Under the pieces are notes generated by a model, which was given only the letters and a program-made list of their open reading frames with translations, made no database searches and was not told the DNA's origin. 64,000 nucleotides of DNA from WVZH01 sp034430425 (GTDB lineage Bacteria > Chloroflexota > Anaerolineae > Anaerolineales > E44-bin32). Made by a program: the position numbers and the translations under genes. Positions 50,450-59,463 of the stretch are shown here, piece by piece. The stretch covers positions 5,413 through 69,412 of the forward strand of contig DAOUEK010000043.1 of assembly GCA_034430425.1 (NCBI GenBank). Direction: 5' to 3'. The stretch's first letter is position 1, and each line of letters opens with the position of its first letter.

Positions 50450-51785
50450 GATTCACCGCCTTCAGCGCGGCGACCAGGGCATCGATTTCCGCATCGGTAT
50501 TTGTCTCCGTTACGGCGATCAGCATATGGTTTTCCAATTCAGCGTAATCCCTGCCGAGGTCATAACCCCCAATGATGTCCTCTTCGAGCAGTCGCTCGTT
50601 GATCGTTTTCACCGCCCGGGGACATTCGATCACGAATTCGTGGAAGAAATCAGTGGAATTCCACAGACGGTACCCACGCAGCGCATCGATCTTTTTCGCC
50701 GCCGCATGTGCCTTGTGAAAACATAATTCCGCCACGTCTCGCAAGCCCTGCTTGCCCATCAGAGAAAGATAGACCGTTGCAGCCAGAGCCATGAGACCTT
50801 GATTGGTGCAGATGTTGGATGTCGCCTTCTCCCGACGAATGTGCTGCTCGCGTGGCGCCAGGGTCAACACGAAACCTCGCTGACCGCGGCTGTCGACGGT
50901 CTCGCCGACCAACCGCCCGGCCATCTTGCGAACGTAATTTTCGCGCGTGGTGAAGATTCCCAGTGTGGGCCCCCCGAAGGAAAGCGGGATGCCCAGCGGT
51001 TGTCCATCGCCCACCACGATATCGGCGCCAAACTCGCCCGGAGGTTTGAGCAAGCCCAAGGAAAGTGGATTAACCACTACACAGAACAAGGCACCCACCT
51101 CGCGGGCTGCCTCACCCAACGCAGTCCAATCTTGAATGCCTCCGAAGAAATCCGGATATTGAACCGCAACCAGCGCGGTATTCTCATCCAATGCATCCCT
51201 CAACCATTCCACACCGTGATTGAGTTCGTCATCACCGACCAGCGCCAACCCCATACCTCGCGTATACGTCCGTACGACCTGGCGATACTGCGGGTGGATC
51301 GCGGGAGAAAGAATCACCTTCGATCGTTTCCCCTGATGGACATTGAGTGCCATGATGACTGCTTCAGCCAGCGCTGTGGCGCCATCATAATGGGAAGCAT
51401 TGGAAACCTGCATACCGGTCAAATTGACCATCAAGCTTTGATACTCGAAAATAGTTTGCAATGTTCCCTGGGAGATCTCCGGCTGATAAGGCGTGTACGC
51501 CGTATAGAACTCATTCCTGCGGAGAATCGCATCCACCGCTGCGGGAATGAAGTGGTTATATGCCCCGGCACCCAGGAAACAAGCGACGTGGCGCATGTTG
51601 AGGTTGACCTCGGCCAGGGCCTGCAGCTCGGCAGCGATCTCCATCTCCGTAACTGCACCCGGAAGATCGAAATCTGGAAAACGAACCTTTTCCGGAATGA
51701 TCTGATAGAGATCTTCGATGCGGTCGACGCCAATCGCATCGAGCATGGCCCGTCGATCTTCATCCGTATGGGGAATAAATGCCAT
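50442..51785 (-). CDS. gcvPA: Glycine dehydrogenase (decarboxylating) subunit 1
   Basis: The 447-residue subunit has FIPHTDEDRRAMLDAIGVD, CFLGAGAYNHFIPAAVD, YTPYQPEISQGTLQTIFEYQ and the partner-domain pattern GQPLGIPLSFGGPTLGIF. It lacks the PLP lysine, which is supplied by gcvPB. AGGAGGTC is upstream of the ATG. It follows gcvH by about 80 bases in the operon. Confidence 0.96.
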   Translation of the reverse strand: MAFIPHTDEDRRAMLDAIGVDRIEDLYQIIPEKVRFPDFDLPGAVTEMEIAAELQALAEVNLNMRHVACFLGAGAYNHFIPAAVDAILRRNEFYTAYTPYQPEISQGTLQTIFEYQSLMVNLTGMQVSNASHYDGATALAEAVIMALNVHQGKRSKVILSPAIHPQYRQVVRTYTRGMGLALVGDDELNHGVEWLRDALDENTALVAVQYPDFFGGIQDWTALGEAAREVGALFCVVVNPLSLGLLKPPGEFGADIVVGDGQPLGIPLSFGGPTLGIFTTRENYVRKMAGRLVGETVDSRGQRGFVLTLAPREQHIRREKATSNICTNQGLMALAATVYLSLMGKQGLRDVAELCFHKAHAAAKKIDALRGYRLWNSTDFFHEFVIECPRAVKTINERLLEEDIIGGYDLGRDYAELENHMLIAVTETNTDAEIDALVAALKAVNHD

Positions 51786-51868
51786 ATGTTTTGACCTCCT
51801 ATCGAATCAGCGAATGGACATGAATCGACGGAATGATTGGAAAAGGCATGCTCGATTCGGGTTGATCG

Positions 51869-52261
51869 TTAATGCTCCCGATCCTGACAGTATTTTTCGT
51901 AGGCTGCCGCATCTATTAAATCCTCGAGTTGTGCTGCATCTTTAATTTCCAGTTTGGCCAGCCAGCCCTCACCAAAAGGATCGCTATTGATGATTTCTGG
52001 TTCATCAACAACGACAAGGTTGATCTCACTCACCTGACCATCAACGGGCACGTAGATTTCAGCCGCTGCCTTAACGGATTCGATCTCCCCCAATTCATCG
52101 CCGCGGGATAACGCATCTCCGACAGAAACCTTGATTTCCAGGTAGACAATATCGGACAACTGATCTTGCGCGTAATCCGTGATCCCGACCGTGCCGACTC
52201 CATTTTCCACACGAATCCACTCGTCATTTTTGGTGTACTTCAGGTTCTCTGGAAATTTCAT
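51869..52261 (-). CDS. gcvH: Glycine cleavage system H protein
   Basis: The 130-residue protein has a biotinyl/lipoyl hammerhead fold with the lipoylation motif LGEIESVKAAAEIYVP (Lys about residue 64) and VGITDYAQDQLSDIVYLE. The lipoyl arm shuttles the aminomethyl group between P, T and L proteins. GAAGGAG lies six bases before the ATG. It is the first gene after the glycine riboswitch. Confidence 0.97.
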   Translation of the reverse strand: MKFPENLKYTKNDEWIRVENGVGTVGITDYAQDQLSDIVYLEIKVSVGDALSRGDELGEIESVKAAAEIYVPVDGQVSEINLVVVDEPEIINSDPFGEGWLAKLEIKDAAQLEDLIDAAAYEKYCQDREH

Positions 52262-52302
52262 CGTGCACTCCTTCTCAACTTAAGATGATTAATCGGACTA
52301 TA

Positions 52303-52339
52303 CATAAAAATAAAGACGCACGCCATGAAGGTGTGCGTC
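52303..52339 (-). terminator. Riboswitch-controlled terminator ahead of gcvH
   Basis: On the minus strand, a GACGCAC / GTGCGTC 7-bp hairpin (nine to ten-base loop) follows the second aptamer and is succeeded by TTTATTTTTAT, an intrinsic terminator. In known glycine ON switches ligand binding disrupts the terminator; the same is inferred. Confidence 0.8.
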
Positions 52340-52515
52340 CTCTGTCGCGAACCTGAGAGATTCACTGCTCCCCATGCAGTTTGCCCCTTCGGTGTCTTTC
52401 GACTTTCCAGAGGAACTACCGGACAGGGTCCTTTTACCTGAGAGTTTCGCCCTGCGCCTGCACGTTTTCGCAGGGCTTGCCCCTTCGGTGTCCGCTCGAG
52501 GCGGCTCTCTCCCCT
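52340..52515 (-). ncRNA. Tandem glycine riboswitch
   Basis: The leader repeats the conserved core ACACCGAAGGGGCAA twice (forward complements at 52381-52395 and 52477-52491), each followed by a hairpin and the CTCTCAGG element. This is the double-aptamer architecture of gcvT-type glycine riboswitches. It lies between a sigma70 promoter and the terminator ahead of gcvH-gcvPA-gcvPB. Glycine is expected to switch the operon on. Confidence 0.95.
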
Positions 52516-52538
52516 ATCCAGATTCTCTTTATATATCA

Positions 52539-52567
52539 ATTCTAAGAATACAGGTCTAAAAAGTCAA
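52539..52567 (-). promoter_or_regulatory. Promoter of the gcv operon
   Basis: On the minus strand TTGACT (52562-52567) and TAGAAT (52539-52544) are 17 bases apart, just upstream of the riboswitch. Confidence 0.8.
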
Positions 52568-52679
52568 GGAGCGGCGAAACGGGGGAACTGCAGATGATAA
52601 TCCGTAGCGTGTACGAACTGTCACGGATCGAATTTCACGAATACAATTATGTATAGAAATCATGATCTCCGGAGAGTAA

Positions 52680-53699
52680 ATGCGAAGAGAAGTCGTGCTG
52701 ATTAGCGGCGCGAGTGGCGAAGTCGGCCACGATCTGATCACCTATCTCAGCCAGCGGGGCAGTGTCGACATCGTTGGCCTGGACATCAAACCACTCGACG
52801 AAGATCTTCGCCGGCGCTGTCATGAATTCATCCAGGGCGACATCCTCGATAAAACCGTCCTGGGACGCATCGTACTGCGCAACGAGATCCAGGCCATTTA
52901 CCACCTCGCCACCATCCTCTCCACCAGCGCAGAATACAATCCGCAAGGCGCCCATCGGGTAAACGTCGACGGCACCTTGAAACTCCTCAATCTCGCTATC
53001 GAGCAAGCCCGCTGGCAGGGCCGGTCGATCAAATTCATCTACCCCAGTTCGATCGCCGCCTACGGACTTCCGGACCTGGAAACGAAGGTGTCCTCCGGCA
53101 AAGTCATGGAAAGCCAACACTGTCAACCGTTTACGATGTATGGCTGCAACAAGCTCTACTGCGAACACCTGGGGCGCTACTATGCCGAACATTATCAGCA
53201 ACTGGCTGCGGATCACGAACCACACAAAGTGGATTTTCGCTCTATCCGCTTCCCGGGTCTGATCAGCGCAGAGACAATCCCTGCCGGCGGCACGAGTGAC
53301 TTCGGCCCGGAGATGGTCCATCACGCCGCGCAGGGGAAAGCCTATCCATGCTTCGTACGTGAAGATACACGCCTGCCCTTCATGGTCATGCCGGACGCGA
53401 TCAAGGCGTTAATCTCCCTTGAAGGCGCGGCGCATGAAAACCTTTCGCAGCATGTATACAACGTCACCAGTTTCAGCATTTCGGCGGGTCAATTTCTACA
53501 GCGCGTGAAACAAGCCTTTCCCCAAACGCAGGTCACCTTCGAGCCCGATCTGGCCCGGCAGAAGATCGTGGACAGCTGGCCAGCCGATCTCGACGATTCG
53601 GCCGCCCGAAAGGATTGGGGCTGGATGCCGGATTACGACCTCGATCAGGCCTTCAACGAGTATCTCATCCCGACGATCCGGGAAAAATACCAGGAATAA
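52680..53699 (+). CDS. Short-chain L-threonine 3-dehydrogenase-like NAD epimerase-fold protein
   Basis: The 339-residue Rossmann protein has VVLISGASGEVGHDLITYL (NAD loop), the YxxxK pair in PFTMYGCNKLYCEHLG and RFPGLISAETIPAGGTSDFG. CFVREDTRLPFMVMPDAIKA follows. These last blocks are typical of the short-chain L-threonine dehydrogenase group rather than UDP-glucose epimerases. It would oxidise threonine to 2-amino-3-oxobutyrate, which gives glycine and acetyl-CoA. Divergence from the gcv operon supports that. GGAGAG precedes the ATG. A Kbl ligase gene is not in the window. Confidence 0.82.
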   Translation: MRREVVLISGASGEVGHDLITYLSQRGSVDIVGLDIKPLDEDLRRRCHEFIQGDILDKTVLGRIVLRNEIQAIYHLATILSTSAEYNPQGAHRVNVDGTLKLLNLAIEQARWQGRSIKFIYPSSIAAYGLPDLETKVSSGKVMESQHCQPFTMYGCNKLYCEHLGRYYAEHYQQLAADHEPHKVDFRSIRFPGLISAETIPAGGTSDFGPEMVHHAAQGKAYPCFVREDTRLPFMVMPDAIKALISLEGAAHENLSQHVYNVTSFSISAGQFLQRVKQAFPQTQVTFEPDLARQKIVDSWPADLDDSAARKDWGWMPDYDLDQAFNEYLIPTIREKYQE

Positions 53700-53751
53700 A
53701 AAACGCCCCGCAGTTTTCTCATTTGCGAGCCGTTCCCCAAACGATGTGCGA

Positions 53752-54864
53752 TCATTTGTAGTGCCGTGGAACTCGCGCGCTCAACCCGCAAACAACCTCG
53801 TAATTGAACGTATTCCAATGCGATGCCAGCTCTTCCGCCGTAATCCCTTCGGATCCCTGCTCACCAATTAAAACGACTTCATCGCCGATCTCTGCTTCGG
53901 GCACTTCATCCAACCGAACCATCACCTGGTCCATACATACTCGTCCCACCACGGGGACTCGCCGACCATGAATCAGGACCTGGTTGCCGTCCTCGCGCCG
54001 ATAGCCATCGCCGTAGCCAACGGGCACGACTCCGATGCGTTCTTCCTCCTGCGTTGTATAGACGTGCCCATAGCTGACACCACTGCCGGGCGGGTAAACG
54101 TGGATGTGACTCAGGCGGGCGTGCCAGGAAAGCGCGGGACGCATGCCCTCGAGCAATTCCACTTCACTCGATGGCGCCAGGCCGTATAAGGCGATGCCCA
54201 CACGAACCATGTCGAAACAGGCACTCGGCCGTGTGAGCGCCGCCGCCGAATTGGCGGCATGCGCCATCGGTGGGCGCAGTCCAGCAGACTCGATCTCTGC
54301 CAGCAGATCGGTAAACTTGCGTAATTGCCATTCTGTCGTGGGGGCATAGCGTTCATCGGCGCGGGCAAAATGGGTGAAGATTCCCTCTACATCGACGTTC
54401 TCGAACTCGGTCAGCCGTTGCAGCAATTCATAGGCCAGTTCTGGCGGCGCGCCCAAACGACTCATGCCCGTATCCACTTTAATGTGGATTTTCGCCGGCT
54501 GCGGCGCGCTGCGCGCGGCTGCAGCCAATACATCCAGTTGTTGAGGTTGAAAAAACGTCAGGGAAATGCTTTGCGCAAACGCTTCTGCGAAGCGCTCGTC
54601 CGGTGTGTAGCCCAACACCAGCACGGGAATATCGATCCCCGCTTTGCGCAGCTCGAAGGCTTCTTCCAATCGGGCCACACCGCAGTACGGCACACCAGCT
54701 TGCACAGCTGCACGCACCACTTCGATGATCCCGTGTCCGTATCCGTTTGCCTTAACCACCGCCATTGTGGGGACATCGGTCGATTCTCGTATCCGTTCGA
54801 TGTTGCCGATGATCACCCCGCGGTCGACTTCCAACCAGTTGGAGTATCCGTTTTTTAACTTCAC
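53752..54864 (-). CDS. alr: Alanine racemase
   Basis: The 370-residue enzyme starts at a GTG (VKLKNGYSNWLEVDRGVI), chosen because a longer frame of 104 residues has no family similarity and overlaps the divergent gene. The PLP Lys lies in AVVKANGYGHG, and the catalytic Tyr in PGSGVSYGHVY. It makes D-alanine for peptidoglycan, so the organism probably has a cell wall of murein. The spacer to the SLC13 gene is 66 bases. Confidence 0.95.
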   Translation of the reverse strand: MKLKNGYSNWLEVDRGVIIGNIERIRESTDVPTMAVVKANGYGHGIIEVVRAAVQAGVPYCGVARLEEAFELRKAGIDIPVLVLGYTPDERFAEAFAQSISLTFFQPQQLDVLAAAARSAPQPAKIHIKVDTGMSRLGAPPELAYELLQRLTEFENVDVEGIFTHFARADERYAPTTEWQLRKFTDLLAEIESAGLRPPMAHAANSAAALTRPSACFDMVRVGIALYGLAPSSEVELLEGMRPALSWHARLSHIHVYPPGSGVSYGHVYTTQEEERIGVVPVGYGDGYRREDGNQVLIHGRRVPVVGRVCMDQVMVRLDEVPEAEIGDEVVLIGEQGSEGITAEELASHWNTFNYEVVCGLSARVPRHYK

Positions 54865-54930
54865 GTGGGCGAGTATAAGCCCAAGACGGACGGATGACAA
54901 TGGTTCACAAGCGTGTATAATCGAAGACCG

Positions 54931-56724
54931 ATGACCACAGAAGCTTGGATTACGATCGGCATCATTATCATTTCCGCCCTGTTGCTTATCACCGAACGGG
55001 TGAGATCCGATCTGGTTGCTATCTTCGTCGCCCTTTCGCTGCAACTTACCGGCGTGCTCACCACGGAGCAAGCACTTTCCGGTTTTAGTCAAACTGCCGT
55101 TCTCACCATCCTTTCGGTATTCATCATTACCCATGGTTTGGAACAAACCGGCGCCACAGGTTGGGTGGGGCGCCATCTGCTGCGTCTGGCCGGCGCCTCC
55201 GAAAAGCGCTTGTTGACCGTTATCATACTCACAGCCGCTTTGCTTTCCGTTTTCATGAACACGATTGCCGCAGCCGCCATTCTGCTTCCCACGACAATGG
55301 CAATTGCCCGGGAACTCAAAATCCGCCCCTCTCGTCTGCTGATGCCGCTTTCGTTCGGCGCGCTGCTGGGAGGCACGGCCACGTTGCTGACCACCGCAAA
55401 CATCATCGTCAGCAATACCCTGAATTTAAACGGATTTGATCCTTATGGACTCTTCGAATTCCTTCCCGTTGGCATCCCCATCGTAATCACGGGTGCACTC
55501 TTGATGGTCTGGTTGGCACCAAAACTCTTGCCGGCTCGAGACCTGGCAGGAGAAATCGCGCGCATGAAACTGCTGCGCGGCGAATTGGCCCGCATCTATC
55601 ACCTACGGGAAGGCACATCGGAAGTCCGCCTGCAGGAAGACTCTTTGATGGCTGGTAAAACCTTACTCGAAGGAGCCTGGGGTAAGGAGCTCGATTTAAC
55701 CGTTCTGGGGATCTCGCACGACAATCAACTCACCCTCGCGCCCGATCCGGAAATTGTGATCCAGGAAGAAGATATCGTCTTACTCGATGGAACGCCGACC
55801 CCCGAACAAATGGAACAGTACAGGCTGGAATTCACATACACATCTGATCTGGTGAGCGGCCTTGCCTCGGAGGAAGTGCCCCTGGTCGAAGTCGTCCTCG
55901 CGCCGCGCTCTGAACTCGAGAAGAAAACGCTGCGACAGATTCATTTTCGGGAACGCTTTGGATTGCAAGTCATCGCACTCTGGCGAGAAGGACTCGTTAT
56001 CCAACGCGGAATCGCAGATCTGCCCCTCCACTTTGGCGACGCCATGCTGCTCCAGGGGCTCAAGTCTAAAGTCCGATTACTTCGAATGGATCCCAACTTC
56101 CTGATCCTCGAAGAAGAGCAGGAAGTCCGTCCTGGCAAGCAGGCGATCCTGGCCTGCCTGATACTCATCGGCAGTCTGGGGTTGGCTGCCATCCAGGTTC
56201 TCCCCATCGCCATCGCGACCTTACTCGGTGCAGCATTGATGGTGCTCACACGCTGCTTGACGATGGACCAGGCCTATCGCGCCGTCGAATGGCGAGCCAT
56301 CTTCATGATCGCCGGCATGATCCCGTTAAGCACTGCGCTGCAGATCACGGGCGCTGCAGATAGCCTGGCGAATGGCCTTCTCCAAGCCATCGGCATGACA
56401 ACGCCACTGACAACCGGCATTGTGCTCCTGGTTTGTGCTTCCGTCTTGAGTCTTATCCTGAGTGGACAAGCTTCTGCCGTCGTCATGGCGCCCATCGCCA
56501 TTGCAGCAGCAAGTTCGATGAACGTGGACCCTCGTGCACTGTCCATGGCCGTGGCTATTGGCTGCTCGCTGGCTTTCATCAGCCCCCTCGGACACCCCGC
56601 CAATATTCTCGTTATGGGGCCCGGCGGATACACCATTCGTGACTATGTCCGACTGGGTACCCCACTCACCATCCTCAGCATAATCGTTGCATCTCTTGGA
56701 TTGCACTGGGTCTGGGGATTATGA
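54931..56724 (+). CDS. SLC13/DASS-family permease with TrkA-C domains
   Basis: The 597-residue protein has N- and C-terminal blocks of helices, with NTIAAAAILLPTTMAIARE and LSGQASAVVMAPIAIAAAS as the two transporter motifs. Between them are two cytosolic TrkA-C domains (AGKTLLEGAWGKELDLTVLG and LRQIHFRERFGLQVIALWRE). This layout matches YbhI/SdcS-like sulfate, dicarboxylate or anion permeases. First gene of a four-gene operon; its TGA overlaps the tgt ATG. Confidence 0.9.
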   Translation: MTTEAWITIGIIIISALLLITERVRSDLVAIFVALSLQLTGVLTTEQALSGFSQTAVLTILSVFIITHGLEQTGATGWVGRHLLRLAGASEKRLLTVIILTAALLSVFMNTIAAAAILLPTTMAIARELKIRPSRLLMPLSFGALLGGTATLLTTANIIVSNTLNLNGFDPYGLFEFLPVGIPIVITGALLMVWLAPKLLPARDLAGEIARMKLLRGELARIYHLREGTSEVRLQEDSLMAGKTLLEGAWGKELDLTVLGISHDNQLTLAPDPEIVIQEEDIVLLDGTPTPEQMEQYRLEFTYTSDLVSGLASEEVPLVEVVLAPRSELEKKTLRQIHFRERFGLQVIALWREGLVIQRGIADLPLHFGDAMLLQGLKSKVRLLRMDPNFLILEEEQEVRPGKQAILACLILIGSLGLAAIQVLPIAIATLLGAALMVLTRCLTMDQAYRAVEWRAIFMIAGMIPLSTALQITGAADSLANGLLQAIGMTTPLTTGIVLLVCASVLSLILSGQASAVVMAPIAIAAASSMNVDPRALSMAVAIGCSLAFISPLGHPANILVMGPGGYTIRDYVRLGTPLTILSIIVASLGLHWVWGL

Positions 56725-57842
56725 GCGCTGTTAAATTCGAAATCACTGCCAGAGATGGAAACGCGCGTGCCGGTTTACTGCACACGCCGCACGGCATCGT
56801 ACCAACTCCCGTTTTCATGCCCGTGGGCACACAGGCCTCGGTTAAAGCACTCACACCACTGCAGCTGGATGAATCGGGCGCCACGCTCATTCTCGGCAAC
56901 AGCTACCATCTCCATCTTCGTCCGGGCGACGAGAAGATCGCCGGCCTGGGCGGATTGCACGAATTCATGGCCTGGAACAATCCAATCCTGACCGACTCGG
57001 GAGGCTTTCAGGTGTTTTCGTTGGCCAAGTGCCGACAAGTGGACCTCGACGGGGTGACATTTCAGAGCCACCTTGATGGCTCTGAACACCGCTTTACACC
57101 GGAGAAAGTGATCGAGATTCAGGAAAATCTGGGTGCGGACATCATCATGACCTTCGATGAATGCCCCGAACCGTATAACCACGCCTACAACCAGGAAGCG
57201 CTCCGGCGAACACACGTATGGGCTGAGCGATGCCTGGCCGCGAAGTCCCGCAGCGATCAGGCGCTTTTCGGCATCGTGCAAGGCGGTGTGTTCCCCGACC
57301 TGCGAGAACAATCCGCAGCATTTATCGCATCATTGGACTTTCCCGGGAACGCCATTGGCGGGCTTTCGGTAGGTGAAACCAAAGAAGAAATGCACGCGAT
57401 GATCGAAGTCGTCAACAACGTATTGCCTGAAGACCGACCCCGCTACCTGATGGGCGTTGGCGCGCCCGATGATTTAGTGGAATGTGTTCTGCAGGGCATC
57501 GATATGTTCGACTGCGTGCTGCCGACAAGGATGGCGCGCAATCACACTGCCCTAACCCGTCTCGGGCGTTTGAATCTGCGCAATTCGCCCTTCAGCGACG
57601 ACCAGCGTCCGATCGATGAGATCTGTACGTGCTATACTTGCCGGACGTTCAGCCGCGCCTACATCCGTCATCTTTGTGTCGCCAAGGAGATTCTCGCAGC
57701 AACCCTGCTCAGCATTCATAATATCCACACGCTGACAGCACTTGCTGGTGATTTGCGCCAGGCCATCTCGGATGCGAGATTGGAAGATTTTAGAAATGAA
57801 TTTCTATCGAATTACAGCAAACACCGATCGCCGGAGACCTAA
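56721..57842 (+). CDS. tgt: tRNA-guanine(34) transglycosylase
   Basis: The 373-residue enzyme has the catalytic PTPVFMPVGTQASVKAL, the preQ1 site LTDSGGFQVFSL, DMFDCVLPTRMARNHTALT and the zinc motif CTCYTCRTFSRAYIRHLCVA plus HNIH. It inserts preQ1 at G34 of GUN tRNAs for queuosine. No preQ1 or queuosine neighbour is seen. Its ATG overlaps the permease stop. Confidence 0.96.
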   Translation: MSAVKFEITARDGNARAGLLHTPHGIVPTPVFMPVGTQASVKALTPLQLDESGATLILGNSYHLHLRPGDEKIAGLGGLHEFMAWNNPILTDSGGFQVFSLAKCRQVDLDGVTFQSHLDGSEHRFTPEKVIEIQENLGADIIMTFDECPEPYNHAYNQEALRRTHVWAERCLAAKSRSDQALFGIVQGGVFPDLREQSAAFIASLDFPGNAIGGLSVGETKEEMHAMIEVVNNVLPEDRPRYLMGVGAPDDLVECVLQGIDMFDCVLPTRMARNHTALTRLGRLNLRNSPFSDDQRPIDEICTCYTCRTFSRAYIRHLCVAKEILAATLLSIHNIHTLTALAGDLRQAISDARLEDFRNEFLSNYSKHRSPET

Positions 57843-57845
57843 CGC

Positions 57846-58670
57846 ATGACTTTCATCCAAGCCCTTGTACTCGGCATCGTGCAAGGCGCCACAGAGTTTC
57901 TACCGATTTCATCCTCTGCACATCTCGTGCTCGTGCCGTGGATACTACAGTGGGAGTTCGATCCCAAAGCCGCCTTTATCTTCAATATCCTGGTTCAATG
58001 GGGCACTTTGCTGGCCGTTGTCTTCTATTTTCGCCACGATCTACTTTTAATGGCTCGCGCCGTCTGGCGAGGCGTACGCACTCGAAAACCCTTTCATGAC
58101 CCCGAAGCAAGGCTGGCGTGGCTGGTGCTGGTGGCAAGCATACCGGCGACCATCGTCGGTGTGGTGCTCAAGACGCAGGTCTCGCAGGCTTTCGAGAATC
58201 CCACAGCAGTCTCTCTCCTGCTGATCGTAACCGCCGCGGCGATATTCGTCAGCGAACGTATTGGAAAATTCGATCGAACACTCGAGTCACTCTCTACATC
58301 AGATTCACTCTGGATCGGTCTCGCGCAGGCATCGGCCTTGTTCCCCGGCATCTCCCGCTCGGGAGCGACGATTGCGGCAGGTTTGGCTCGACGTTTGCAG
58401 CGCCCGCATGCCGCTCGCTTTTCCTTCCTGATCGCCATACCCGTCATGATCGGCGCAGGTTTGGTGGCCGTGTTGGATCTCGCCACAATGCCGGACGGCA
58501 ACAGTCAGCTGAGCGCGCTTGTGGTTGGATTCTGTACCGCTGTTATCGTTGGCTACTTCGCCATCCGCTGGTTGATCCACTTTCTATCCCAGAAATCGCT
58601 CTCGGTCTTCGCAGTTTACTGCGCAGTTGTCGGTGGATTGGGATTGCTGTTGAGTGTGATCCGTGGCTAG
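57846..58670 (+). CDS. uppP: Undecaprenyl-diphosphatase (UppP/BacA)
   Basis: The 274-residue membrane enzyme has GIVQGATEFLPISSSAHLVL and FPGISRSGATIAAGLARR, the two signature active-site motifs. It recycles undecaprenyl diphosphate for peptidoglycan and other polymers. Three bases separate it from tgt and its end overlaps the next gene. Confidence 0.96.
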   Translation: MTFIQALVLGIVQGATEFLPISSSAHLVLVPWILQWEFDPKAAFIFNILVQWGTLLAVVFYFRHDLLLMARAVWRGVRTRKPFHDPEARLAWLVLVASIPATIVGVVLKTQVSQAFENPTAVSLLLIVTAAAIFVSERIGKFDRTLESLSTSDSLWIGLAQASALFPGISRSGATIAAGLARRLQRPHAARFSFLIAIPVMIGAGLVAVLDLATMPDGNSQLSALVVGFCTAVIVGYFAIRWLIHFLSQKSLSVFAVYCAVVGGLGLLLSVIRG

Positions 58671-59424
58671 GCAGTTCATTCTCGTCCTGCTGTGCGCTGG
58701 ATTGTGCGCTTGCAGTTCGGCCAGTGCTACACCATCTCAATCGACGGCTGCCATCATCGCCACAACGCCGGCACTCGAGAACCTGGTTCAAAACTGGATC
58801 GCCGATTTCCCCTCCCCGGACAACACTCGAATCGAACTGCACATCCTCGCGCCGCTCGAAGTATCTCAGGCGATCGAAGATGGTACAGTGGAACTTGCTG
58901 TCGTGGCCAATGGACTGCCAGATGATGTCTTTGCCACACCGCTCTATGAGGAAGGCATCGCCGTCATCGTTCATCCGCAAAACGATATCCACTCGGTTTC
59001 CCTCGAAAACCTCGCCGGTCTCATCGAGGGACGAATCGGAAACTGGTCCGAACTGAATGGGGAGGATTTGCCCATTCAAGTGGTTATCCCACTTTCGGCG
59101 GACGAAACGCGGATCCATTTCGAAAGACTCGTTATGCTGGAAGGAATTCCCTCGGTGAAGGCGCTCCTTGCACCAACCCCGGCAGCGATGATCGAGCTGG
59201 TCGGCGAGAATCCCGGGGCAGTCGGTTACCTGCCATTTTCGTCACTCACGGATAAAGTACGCGCTATTCGAGTAGACAACCTGGCGCCGACCAACGAGAA
59301 TGTAAGCAACGGCCGTTATCCGCTGGTGATGCCCGTAATCACCTATGCATCCGAAGAACCCCTCGGCACCCTGCGAGATTGGATCCTCGCCATCCAGTCA
59401 CCCGAAGCAACAACGACACCCTGA
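58663..59424 (+). CDS. PstS-like substrate-binding lipoprotein
   Basis: A GTG start within the uppP end gives a lipoprotein signal (VLLCAGLCAC). The periplasmic-binding fold shows IIATTPALENLVQNW, VELAVVANGLPDDVF, SLENLAGLIEGRIGNWSELN and NPGAVGYLPFSSL. These resemble the phosphate-binding PstS-like family, but typical phosphate-loop residues are not fully visible. No ABC permease is adjacent; it could be an orphan or sensor component. 253 residues. Confidence 0.8.
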   Translation: MARQFILVLLCAGLCACSSASATPSQSTAAIIATTPALENLVQNWIADFPSPDNTRIELHILAPLEVSQAIEDGTVELAVVANGLPDDVFATPLYEEGIAVIVHPQNDIHSVSLENLAGLIEGRIGNWSELNGEDLPIQVVIPLSADETRIHFERLVMLEGIPSVKALLAPTPAAMIELVGENPGAVGYLPFSSLTDKVRAIRVDNLAPTNENVSNGRYPLVMPVITYASEEPLGTLRDWILAIQSPEATTTP

Positions 59425-59463
59425 GGCCTCGTTCGCCAGACATGCGAAGATTTTACTCTTGAT

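Noticed and set aside
54865..55176. 104-residue N-terminal extension of alanine racemase
   Set aside because: No similarity to the family, overlaps the divergent SLC13 gene, and the GTG start gives the normal family length.
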